From: Nitrospira lenta
GTDB taxonomy: Bacteria > Nitrospirota > Nitrospiria > Nitrospirales > Nitrospiraceae
DNA: 9,368 nucleotides
Direction of reading: 5' to 3'
NCBI GenBank assembly: GCA_945906715.1
Contig: CAMDRK010000082.1
Span: 1 to 9,368 of the forward strand
Part shown: in pieces, positions 1 through 6,679 of the stretch
How positions within the stretch are numbered: the first letter of the stretch is position 1
Layout of the letters: the number at the start of each line of letters is the position of its first letter
Position numbers and translations under genes: made by a program
Notes under the pieces: generated by a model
Database searches by the model: none
Told to the model about the DNA's origin: nothing
Seen by the model: the letters and a program-made list of their open reading frames with translations, nothing else

Positions 1-1301
1 AGTTTGCCGCGGTGTTCGGCGGGAGCATGCTTGTCCCAGGGATGGAGCCGTTGGCGATGCTCTATTCAGGCCATCAGTTTGGGGTCTATGTCCCGCAGCT
101 GGGAGACGGTCGCGCAATCCTTTTGGGTGAAGCGCGAAACGAGCGGGGCGAGCGATGGGATTTGCAACTCAAAGGCGCCGGCCTCACGCCCTTTTCGCGC
201 GACGGTGACGGTCGTGCCGTCTTACGCTCGACCATCCGTGAATATCTCTGCAGCGAAGCCATGCATGGTCTCGGCATTCCGACGACGCGAGCGCTCTGCA
301 TCGTCGGCAGCGACCATAAAGTATTTCGCGAACAGGTCGAGACCGGCGCAATCGTCCTTCGGATGGCGCCTTCTCACGTGCGGTTCGGCTCATTCGAGAT
401 TCTCTACTATCGGAAGCAGCATGAGCAGCTCAAAGTGCTGGCCGACTATGTGATTGCGCAGCACTATCCTCATCTTGTCGATGAGTCGGACAAGTACGTC
501 CGATTCTTCTCCGAAGTCGTCGAGCGCACAGCGAAGCTGATTCCCCAATGGCAAGCCGTCGGTTGGGCGCACGGCGTCATGAATACCGACAACATGTCGA
601 TCCTTGGCATCACGCTCGATTACGGTCCCTTCGGATTTATCGACGACTACGATCCTGGTTTCATCTGCAACCACTCCGACCACAATGGCCGCTATGCCTT
701 CAATCAACAGCCCTATATCGGCCTGTGGAATCTCAGCTGTCTCGCGCAGGCGCTGCTCCCTTTGGCCCAGAAGGAAGATTTGAAAGCCGCACTCGACCGC
801 TACACCCCGCTCTGCGAAGGGCGGTATATGGAGTTGATGAGGGCCAAGTTCGGACTCATCGAGACAAAGGAGGAGGATGCATCATTGATCCAAGACCTCT
901 TGGCGCTCATGCATCTACACCATGTCGATTACACGAGCTTCTTTCGAACCTTGGGACTGTTTCAGACCGGGACTGAATCGCTGAATGAACCGCTCCGAGA
1001 CTTCTTTCTGGATCGTGGTGCATTCGACCAGTGGGCTCGCCGGTACAAAGACCGGCTGCGCGAAGAGGGAAGTCGAGACGAGGACCGCCTGGTCCGTATG
1101 AACCGCGTCAATCCCAAGTACGTGCTCCGCAACTACCTGGCGCAGACCGCCATCGAGAAGGCTCAGAAGAAAGACTTCTCCGAGATCGATCGGTTGCTCA
1201 CCCTGCTGCACAATCCCTACAGTGACCAGCCAGACATGGAGGCTTACGCCGCTTCGCCTCCCAACTGGGGCAAGCACCTCTCGGTCAGCTGTAGTTCGTA
1301 G
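1..1301 (+). CDS. selO: Protein adenylyltransferase SelO (YdiU/UPF0061 family), 5'-truncated by the window edge
   Basis: SelO is a pseudokinase-fold enzyme that transfers AMP from ATP to Ser/Thr/Tyr of target proteins and is linked to redox stress. The open frame enters from the left edge (first whole codon at 3) and reads FAAVFGG, then the family block YSGHQFGVYVPQLGDGRA at about 57-110. Further hallmarks are the ATP-site lysine in LQLKGAG (codon 171-173), RSTIREYL with its glutamate (about 225-248), NTDN (582-593) and the DFG-like DYGPFGFID (618-644), which carries the metal-binding aspartate. The C-terminus is the expected PPNWGKHL...SCSS, with a cysteine three residues from the end, in the region where animal SelO has selenocysteine. 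About 430 residues are visible against roughly 480 in the family, so I estimate 50-65 N-terminal residues are missing off the edge. The GTG at 12 is internal to the family alignment and is not the start. All expected active-site motifs are intact. Confidence 0.93.
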   Translation, partial: FAAVFGGSMLVPGMEPLAMLYSGHQFGVYVPQLGDGRAILLGEARNERGERWDLQLKGAGLTPFSRDGDGRAVLRSTIREYLCSEAMHGLGIPTTRALCIVGSDHKVFREQVETGAIVLRMAPSHVRFGSFEILYYRKQHEQLKVLADYVIAQHYPHLVDESDKYVRFFSEVVERTAKLIPQWQAVGWAHGVMNTDNMSILGITLDYGPFGFIDDYDPGFICNHSDHNGRYAFNQQPYIGLWNLSCLAQALLPLAQKEDLKAALDRYTPLCEGRYMELMRAKFGLIETKEEDASLIQDLLALMHLHHVDYTSFFRTLGLFQTGTESLNEPLRDFFLDRGAFDQWARRYKDRLREEGSRDEDRLVRMNRVNPKYVLRNYLAQTAIEKAQKKDFSEIDRLLTLLHNPYSDQPDMEAYAASPPNWGKHLSVSCSS

Positions 1302-1326
1302 TTTATTCCCGCCTTGCAGTTCCCCT

Positions 1327-1345
1327 CACTGTCTGTTGTACAGTG
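1327..1345. repeat. Short perfect inverted repeat upstream of the large membrane protein gene
   Basis: CACTGT (1327-1332) and ACAGTG (1340-1345) are perfect reverse complements separated by 7 nt. They lie in the 113-nt gap between the selO stop and the preferred start of the next gene. Two half-sites spaced 13 nt centre to centre would suit a dimeric regulator. No T-tract follows, so an intrinsic terminator for selO is unlikely. A 6-bp repeat can arise by chance, and I see no convincing -35/-10 pair beside it. The rest of the gap shows nothing further. Confidence 0.25.
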
Positions 1346-1414
1346 GCCGTACTAGTCTCACGGGAATCGGAACGGCGGCTATTTCCCGCGGTTAATCACA
1401 GACGGCGTCATACT

Positions 1415-4400
1415 ATGGCCAAAGGACGCGGAGAATCGAAGCTGGCCCTCGTGGGGGTGGTCACCCTCGCGGTTGCGCTCGCCGGCGTGCTGTTAGTGAA
1501 AGAGCCGCTACGCAGTTCGCGGCCGGTCGGGGGCGGGTTGGATGTGAAACAGACCACTGGTGAGCAATCGGTTCGCGCGCGGCTGTGGGAAGATCCTGTG
1601 GCAGCAGTGCAGCGGGGCATGCGAGAAACTTCACCGCCGACAATCGGGTCTCCCAAGTCCGCATCCAGCCAATCAACAGAACCGTCCCTCACTCAGCGCC
1701 TGAGACCGTTGCGGCTCGCGATTGCCGACCGAGTCAAGAAGGGTGAGCAGATTACAGTCCTACTGGTGACCATGAGCGGTGATCCCTATGCGGAGAGTAC
1801 GGAATCCCGCATTCGAGATCGCTATGCGGTCGGTACCGCGCTGGGCGTGGCCTGCTATGTCCCGGAGGACGAGGGGCATCTTTCGTTCATCGAAGGGGAC
1901 AGTCAGGCGGCCGGTCATGCGTTGCCGTATGAGTGGTATCAGCTCCGCAAGACAAGGGTCTGCGGAGAAGGACAGGATCGCGCTCAGAACACCCTGGTGA
2001 TCTGGATTCCCGATGACGCTCTCAGCCGAGGTCTCTTGGCCACCCTGACCTCGTTGTCGCAGGCCCTGGTGTGCGAAGAGTCGAAGCAGAAAAGCGAATG
2101 TCTCCTGACCGACGACCGGCGCAAACTGGTCCGTCTGAATCCGGCATTGCAACAGGCCGTTACGTTCAAGCTGGTGGGGCCACGCAGTTCCTCCTCTCTG
2201 CGTCATCTCCTGGATGAGGCCGGCGCTTTGTATGCCGAGCCTCATGAAGGGGTCGGGGTCTGGCCGAATAGGGATGGGACCATCGAGCTCTATTCGCCAT
2301 GGGCCAGCGCGATGAAAGGGATCTTGGCCTATGGGCTGAAAAAAGAAGAGGGGAAGGGTGCCGCCTGCCAGACGTATGAAACCTGTGAGCAGGAGTTTTT
2401 TCATCGGCTAGAGGCCGCGCATGTGAGGCTTGTCTATGAGATCGGATCTGACGACCGGCTCTTCGATACATTGATCGAGGAATTGGAACGACGTCAAGTA
2501 AGGCTCGGCTGGGATGCAGTGATCCTCATTGGAGAGTGGGATTCGTTCTATGGCCGGGCCTTGCCCATCGAGTTCCGCGCTGCGGCTTGCGCGAAAGTGG
2601 CGACCTTCACGGAGGCAGAGCTAAAGCAGATTCAAGTGCCGGCGACGATCAAGGCCTGGTGTCCCACGGTCCCGCGCGCGGTCGACTTACAGATCCAACG
2701 CCCGGCGGACTACGAATCCCTGACCCTAAACATCTTCCGGTACAGCTACCTCAGCGGTCTCGATGGTGAAGTGCCGGGCGACGACAGGGTGCAGGCAGGG
2801 CGTGGAGAGAAACCCAAAGCCAATGAGACGGCGAAGGATGTGCTGGCCGGTGGGCTGAAGGAACGTCCCGAAGGCACCAGTCAGCTAGATTATGTGCGCG
2901 CCTTGGCCTCGAGGATCCAAGACGAAGGAGAAGGAGCCAAAGCGATCGGTATCCTTGGCACGGACCCCTACGACGCGTTGCTCATTCTCAAAGCGCTCCG
3001 GCCGGCCTTCCCGCATGCCGTCTTCTTCACTGTCGATCTTGACGCGCGCCATCTTCACGCCAGCGAGTACAAGTGGACCAGGAACATGATCGTGGCCTCG
3101 CCGTTCGGGTTGCAGTTGGATGGCGGATTGCAACGTGATGTTCCGCCGTTTCGGAGCAGCTATCAAACGGCCACCTACTTTGCCGTCCTCCGGGCGGTGA
3201 ATCATGTTGTCTGTCGCGCAGCGGGCGATCGGCAGGCATCGGCGGCGCTCTGCTCCACGGGCTATCATGTGGCACTGACCCCGGAAGACCGGGTCTACGA
3301 CGCGGCTGAACATCCTCGGATTTTCGAAGTGGGCAGAGAGGGCGCTGTGGACTTAAGCGTCGTCGATGTCGAAGGGGTGAGAACGATCCATCCTTTGCGC
3401 GCGGATCTCGAACATACGGACAATCAGGGTCAGCTGAAGCAGGGCACCAGCCCAGGCAACGCAACCGTAATGGCGCTGGTCGGGATGGGGCTGTTCGTCG
3501 GAATGGCGCTCGCCTGGACCAATCAGCGGCTCTGGCTGCGGGTCTCGCGCTCCTGGCGCCTGTTCGCCGTGGCCGGCCTTATCATCTTAGTTGGGATATC
3601 GGTCTTTTGGGCCATGGGTGGTGGGACAGCTCTCATGGCCCACCACGATGAAGGCGAACCCTTTTCGTGGACATCGGGAGTAAGCATCTGGCCTGGTGAG
3701 GGGCTCAGGCTTCTCGTGGCGATGTTGTGCCTCGTCTTCCTGGTCAAAGGCTCCCGCGACCTGACAAAGAACAGCGACCACCTCACCGAAGATTTCTTAT
3801 TCCGCATCGATCAGAGCCCGCGCCCCCGATTCACCCTGAGGACCTGTTGGACCAATGTGCAACGGGTCTATCATCCGGCCGCCACCAGAGTGGCCACCAC
3901 GGTCGATCAAGCCTGGTCCTGGTACCTCGACGCAGCAGGCCTGCTGCAGCGGACGGCCCGCGTCCTGATCCTGTTCCTATTGTATGGCGCGATCATGATT
4001 TTTCTAGATCATTGGGTCGTCGACGAAGAGATGATCATTCCCTGTCGGGGGTGGCTGAGTTGTCGAGTGGACGTGATCATGACGCTGGTCAGCATGGGCC
4101 TCGTCGTGTTGCTGAATCTGGCGGTGTTCGACGAAGTGATGTTGTGCCGCCGGTGGGTCGGCTGGGTGAACAGCTCGAGCGGGGGCTGGTCTGAGCAGGT
4201 GCAACAGGAGTACTTGCGCGAGTATGGACTGAGCCAGAGCCACAAGACCGAATTCGAAAAGCTCAAGTACTTAGCCGGCATCGACTTGATCAGCCGGCGG
4301 ACGGAAGCGGTCAATCGCCTCATCCGGTACCCCTTCATCGCCTTGCTGATCATGATTGCCGCGCGCAACGACTACTTCGATATTTGGAACTACCCGCTCT

Positions 4401-4693
4401 TGCTGTTGCTGGCCTGGGCGCTGAATGTCGTCCTGGCGCTGAGCGGGGCTCTGTTGCTTTATCAATCTGCCGACCGTGCGAAGCAGGGGGTCTTGGCCGG
4501 GCTGAGCAAGCAAATGATCCAAGCTCTCGGGCTCGGCAAAGACCACGAAATCCGCGCGAAGCAAGTCCAGTACATTATCGACCAGGTCGAGGCTAACCAG
4601 AAGGGCGCGTTCGTTCCCTTCTACCAACAACCGGTTGTCGAATCCTCGCTCTACGGCGTCGTCGCATTGCTGCAATATCTGTATCTGAGGTAA
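1415..4693 (+). CDS. Large polytopic membrane protein with a periplasmic-binding-like ectodomain, function unknown
   Basis: I do not recognise a named family. Numbering is from the ATG at 1415 (about 1092 residues). One hydrophobic anchor (9-29) is followed by about 650 polar residues and then seven segments near 683-701, 716-733, 764-778, 848-865, 885-904, 970-984 and 992-1016. Basic residues in the 702-715, 779-847 and 905-969 loops give a consistent topology: N-terminus inside, large domain outside, C-terminus inside. The ectodomain has ten cysteines (147, 183, 220, 229, 318, 324, 392, 416, 600, 613), and a later outside loop adds C877 and C883, so disulfides are likely. Stretches such as VILIGEWDSFYG (369-380), GILGTDPYDALLILKALRP (512-530) and FFTVDLDAR (537-545) alternate strand and helix like type-1 periplasmic binding domains. 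This suggests ligand sensing, but that is inference. A GTG at 1343 would add 24 Arg-rich residues. Neither start has a good ribosome-binding site, and I prefer the ATG. The last codons lie within the left arm of the downstream inverted repeat. Confidence 0.8.
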   Translation: MAKGRGESKLALVGVVTLAVALAGVLLVKEPLRSSRPVGGGLDVKQTTGEQSVRARLWEDPVAAVQRGMRETSPPTIGSPKSASSQSTEPSLTQRLRPLRLAIADRVKKGEQITVLLVTMSGDPYAESTESRIRDRYAVGTALGVACYVPEDEGHLSFIEGDSQAAGHALPYEWYQLRKTRVCGEGQDRAQNTLVIWIPDDALSRGLLATLTSLSQALVCEESKQKSECLLTDDRRKLVRLNPALQQAVTFKLVGPRSSSSLRHLLDEAGALYAEPHEGVGVWPNRDGTIELYSPWASAMKGILAYGLKKEEGKGAACQTYETCEQEFFHRLEAAHVRLVYEIGSDDRLFDTLIEELERRQVRLGWDAVILIGEWDSFYGRALPIEFRAAACAKVATFTEAELKQIQVPATIKAWCPTVPRAVDLQIQRPADYESLTLNIFRYSYLSGLDGEVPGDDRVQAGRGEKPKANETAKDVLAGGLKERPEGTSQLDYVRALASRIQDEGEGAKAIGILGTDPYDALLILKALRPAFPHAVFFTVDLDARHLHASEYKWTRNMIVASPFGLQLDGGLQRDVPPFRSSYQTATYFAVLRAVNHVVCRAAGDRQASAALCSTGYHVALTPEDRVYDAAEHPRIFEVGREGAVDLSVVDVEGVRTIHPLRADLEHTDNQGQLKQGTSPGNATVMALVGMGLFVGMALAWTNQRLWLRVSRSWRLFAVAGLIILVGISVFWAMGGGTALMAHHDEGEPFSWTSGVSIWPGEGLRLLVAMLCLVFLVKGSRDLTKNSDHLTEDFLFRIDQSPRPRFTLRTCWTNVQRVYHPAATRVATTVDQAWSWYLDAAGLLQRTARVLILFLLYGAIMIFLDHWVVDEEMIIPCRGWLSCRVDVIMTLVSMGLVVLLNLAVFDEVMLCRRWVGWVNSSSGGWSEQVQQEYLREYGLSQSHKTEFEKLKYLAGIDLISRRTEAVNRLIRYPFIALLIMIAARNDYFDIWNYPLLLLLAWALNVVLALSGALLLYQSADRAKQGVLAGLSKQMIQALGLGKDHEIRAKQVQYIIDQVEANQKGAFVPFYQQPVVESSLYGVVALLQYLYLR

Positions 4694-4891
4694 GTTGCTC
4701 AGGTAGATAGGCTGAAGGCTTGTAGTTTTCAGCCTGTTATTGGAGGATTCATCTCTGCTTGAAGAGATACAGGGGTAAGGGGGCAACGGGGTAAAGGGGT
4801 ACGAGCCTATCCCCGTATTCGTGCCTTGCGAGATAATTCATAACCTTCAGCCTTCAGCCTGAACACCTGAGAAGTTACCTGAAATACGGGG
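4681..4891. repeat. Composite palindromic intergenic element with 48-nt imperfect inverted arms
   Basis: The left arm (4681-4729) and the reverse complement of the right arm (4840-4887) match at about 36 of 48 aligned positions with one gap. The shared cores are AGGTAA, CTCAGGT and AGGCTGAAGGCT. The left arm covers the last three sense codons and the TAA of the large membrane protein gene. The left end can also fold locally: AGGCTGAA (4709-4716) is a perfect complement of TTCAGCCT (4728-4735). A second hairpin is ATCTCT (4751-4756) with AGAGAT (4763-4768). An 8-bp pair, CCCCGTAT (4811-4818) and ATACGGGG (4884-4891), reaches to 6 nt before the next start codon. The right arm contains a tandem CCTTCAG. 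There is no transposase and I could not identify target-site duplications. It may be a dispersed, MITE-like or REP-like element, or a terminator plus leader structure. GATAAT at 4832-4837 resembles a -10 box but has no good -35. I see no gene in this intergenic stretch. Confidence 0.65.
4772..4799 (+). other. G-quadruplex motif, four G-runs of four or five
   Basis: Four guanine runs occur in succession on the + strand: 4772-4775, 4779-4783, 4788-4791 and 4796-4799. The loops are TAA, CAAC and TAAA (3, 4 and 4 nt). This satisfies a strict four-tetrad G-quadruplex pattern with short loops. It is on the coding-strand side, about 100 nt upstream of the esterase start, so it could fold in DNA or in a read-through transcript. 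The last run can alternatively pair with CCCC at 4811-4814 (GGGG..TA with TA.CCCC, loop of about 6 nt), so two exclusive folds are possible. Whether it folds or matters in vivo is inference. Confidence 0.6.
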
Positions 4892-4897
4892 CCACTC

Positions 4898-5617
4898 ATG
4901 CGCGAAGAACAAATAGGCGGGCTGCGGACGCGGATCACAGGCGGGACAGATGGAAAGGGCGGAGGTCGCGGTCCTCTCGTCCTGCTCCTGCATGGCTTCG
5001 GCGCGCCGGGGGACGATCTTGTCTCGCTGGCCGACGTCTTGAACGTACCGGCCGGCACGAGGTTTGTGTTTCCCGAGGGTCCGCTCTCGTTGAGCTTTGG
5101 GCCGAGCGCTGCACGCGCCTGGTGGATTATCGATATGGCACGCGTTGCAGCGGATCGAACGGCAGGGCGGCCGCGCGATCTTTCGAACGAGATCCCTAAA
5201 GGCCTCGCTCCGGCGCGCGAGACGATGCTGGCGTTTCTCAAAGAGGTCGACCGCGCATTCGGCGCAGATCCGCGCAAGATGGTGCTCGGAGGATTTTCCC
5301 AGGGCGCGATGCTTTCTTGTGATGTGATGCTCAGAACGACGCAGCCCTACGCCGGGCTGATCCAATTGTCCGGCACGCTCCTCGCCTCACAGGAATGGGT
5401 TCCGCTGCTCCAGAAACGCAAGGGCCTGCCGGTGTTTCAAAGCCACGGGATGCAGGACGAGCTTCTGCCCTACGTTGGGGCAGAACGGTTGCGAGATACA
5501 TTGATTCACGCAGGATTGCCGGTCGAATGGCATAGTTTCCGTGGTGGCCATGAGATTCCACGGTCGGTCCTGCAGCGGCTGGGACCCTTCATCACTAAGG
5601 TGGTTACTCACACATGA
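4898..5617 (+). CDS. Phospholipase/carboxylesterase family alpha/beta hydrolase
   Basis: A complete 239-residue serine hydrolase of the Abhydrolase_2 (phospholipase/carboxylesterase, YpfH-like) type, expected to act on short-chain or lysophospholipid-like esters in the cytoplasm. No signal peptide is visible. The oxyanion-hole segment is LLLHGFGA (29-36). The nucleophile elbow GGFSQGAM places the catalytic serine at 134, with acid D187 in HGMQDELLP and base H218 in RGGHEIP, so the triad is complete. The length is slightly above the usual 210-220 because of a longer stretch around 62-105 (SLSFGPSAARAWW and following), which probably shapes the substrate pocket. The start ATG has a weak GGGG (4888-4891) 6 nt upstream, and that GGGG can pair with CCCC at 4811-4814. 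The stop overlaps the next start as ATGA, indicating an operon with translational coupling. The substrate cannot be told from sequence. Confidence 0.88.
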   Translation: MREEQIGGLRTRITGGTDGKGGGRGPLVLLLHGFGAPGDDLVSLADVLNVPAGTRFVFPEGPLSLSFGPSAARAWWIIDMARVAADRTAGRPRDLSNEIPKGLAPARETMLAFLKEVDRAFGADPRKMVLGGFSQGAMLSCDVMLRTTQPYAGLIQLSGTLLASQEWVPLLQKRKGLPVFQSHGMQDELLPYVGAERLRDTLIHAGLPVEWHSFRGGHEIPRSVLQRLGPFITKVVTHT

Positions 5618-6375
5618 GCAGCACACACCAGTTCGAACTCGCAGCAACCGACGGCAAGCTGATTCGCGGAGATCGTGTCTTGGGGAAAGATCGCCAGATT
5701 CTCTTCATCACCGGATTTCTCTCCAAACGATGGGGTAACAAGAGCAAGGCGCTCGCGCAATGGTGTGAAGAGAAAGGCTGGGGGTTCTGTTGCTACGACG
5801 TGCGGGGGTTCGGCGATTCAGAAGGGACATTCACCGACTATACCTTGTCCGATTGGATTGCCGATGCGCGGGCGGTCCTCGAACATATCAGGAATGGTCC
5901 GCCGATCACCATCGTCGGCAATTCGTTCGGCGGTTGGATCGCCTGGATGATGGCCCAGGAATGTTCGGCAGTTGAAAAACTTATTCTCATCGCCCCGGCA
6001 TTCGATGCGATCGGCGTGAGAGCCAAGGAAATTCCGGCCGAGCGGAGAACCAGATGGCAAGAGACAGGCTGGATGCCCTGGGATGACGAGCCTGCTCACA
6101 AGGATTGGCCTCTCTCGTGGAAATGGGTCGAGGAAAGCGATGTCTATTGGAAGACCAGCTTCGATCGACTCAGGCCGGTGAAAACCACAATCCTCCACGG
6201 TCTCCAAGATACGGTGATTCTGCCGAACGTGAGCCGTGAGTTCGTCGAGCAGCTACTCGTGCGCGACCCTTCGTTCCCAGTCGAACTCCATCTGGTTCCG
6301 GGCGACCATCGTCTCAGTAGCCCGGAGCATGTCGAACGGTTTCATCGACACGTCCACGAACCCCCCTTGAGGTAG
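5614..6375 (+). CDS. ABHD10-like alpha/beta hydrolase (possible thioesterase)
   Basis: A 253-residue alpha/beta hydrolase. It matches what I know of the ABHD10-type group, mitochondrial in animals and reported as a protein depalmitoylase/thioesterase, in several blocks: ITGFLSKRWGNKSKAL (32-47), YDVRGFGDSEG (61-71), TIVGNSFGGWIAW (99-111), ILHGLQDTVILP (193-204) and VPGDHRLS (228-235). The predicted triad is S104, D199 and H232. The usual HG oxyanion dipeptide is replaced by TG followed by FLSKRWG, as is typical of this group. There is no signal peptide or membrane segment, so it is likely cytoplasmic. The ATG overlaps the stop of the upstream esterase by ATGA. A good ribosome-binding site, AAGGTGG (5597-5603), sits inside the upstream gene. 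A small gene starts 4 nt after its stop. Thioesterase or acyl-protein activity is inference from the family. The hydrolase fold itself is certain. Confidence 0.87.
   Translation: MSSTHQFELAATDGKLIRGDRVLGKDRQILFITGFLSKRWGNKSKALAQWCEEKGWGFCCYDVRGFGDSEGTFTDYTLSDWIADARAVLEHIRNGPPITIVGNSFGGWIAWMMAQECSAVEKLILIAPAFDAIGVRAKEIPAERRTRWQETGWMPWDDEPAHKDWPLSWKWVEESDVYWKTSFDRLRPVKTTILHGLQDTVILPNVSREFVEQLLVRDPSFPVELHLVPGDHRLSSPEHVERFHRHVHEPPLR
6369..6373 (+). promoter_or_regulatory. Shine-Dalgarno site of the small cysteine-pair gene
   Basis: GAGGT ends 6 nt before the ATG at 6380 and overlaps the last codons of the preceding hydrolase gene. This near-ideal spacing is the main non-homology evidence that the 55-codon frame downstream is translated. 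Confidence 0.6.
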
Positions 6376-6379
6376 AACA

Positions 6380-6547
6380 ATGCTCACATTGATCCATAAA
6401 GAATGCGGCGGACCAGCTCTGGACGAATCGCCGGTCGGCGAAGTCTGCGCAATTCCCATCGACCGGTTCCCCTTTTCTTGTTTCACCTGCCTGGAGGAAA
6501 TCGACGACGAATCGGAAGTGCGACTGTCGGAAGAAATGGGATTCTAG
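6380..6547 (+). CDS. Small putative zinc-binding protein, 55 residues, HxxC/CxxC
   Basis: A complete frame from ATG to TAG, easily missed because it is under 60 codons. It begins MLTLIHKECGGPALDESP and ends LSEEMGF. It holds H6-x2-C9 followed by Gly-Gly, and C34-x2-C37 in FSCFTCLEE, plus a lone C23. An HxxCGG...CxxC pattern resembles a minimal zinc ribbon. The C-terminal third is acidic (EEIDDESE). The GAGGT ribosome-binding site 6 nt upstream, the 4-nt gap after the hydrolase and the plausible composition all support a real gene and place it in the same operon. The competing frame at 6403-6588 is Arg/Ser-rich and looks like a shadow. Function is unknown. A metal-binding or redox accessory protein is the simplest guess, and I do not assign a family. 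After its stop, 6548-6679 contains no gene, clear terminator or clear promoter. Confidence 0.68.
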   Translation: MLTLIHKECGGPALDESPVGEVCAIPIDRFPFSCFTCLEEIDDESEVRLSEEMGF

Positions 6548-6679
6548 CCGGCCCGCTCCAGCTCCTCCGTCGGTCTATGTCCAACTGAACCCTCTGGCAC
6601 GACCCCCTCCTGAGTGGAAATGTTCGACAGATCCAGGGTAAGGTGTCACCCGGTTCATTGCATAGATAAGAGATCAGGC

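Noticed and set aside
1343..1414. Upstream GTG start for the large membrane protein
   Set aside because: Adds 24 Arg-rich residues before a normal anchor and has no ribosome-binding site; ATG 1415 preferred, though its own site is also weak.
1760..2404. Minus-strand open frame (214 codons) opposite the large membrane protein
   Set aside because: Antisense to a continuous, well-formed coding frame and without family-like features.
4832..4837. GATAAT as the -10 box of a promoter for the hydrolase operon
   Set aside because: No acceptable -35 hexamer at 16-18 bp and no extended -10 motif; kept only as a remark in the element entry.
4841..4860. Tandem CCTTCAG copies as a possible CRISPR or microsatellite array
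   Set aside because: Only two units, no spacers, and part of the right arm of the inverted repeat.
6403..6588. Plus-strand frame of 61 codons in the gap after the ABHD10-like gene
   Set aside because: Arg/Ser-rich composition and no good ribosome-binding site; the overlapping frame 6380-6547 has a strong site and a sensible protein.
6614..6679. Upstream GTG start for the HugZ-like protein
   Set aside because: The extra 22 residues lack family likeness and no Shine-Dalgarno precedes the GTG; ATG 6680 is better supported.
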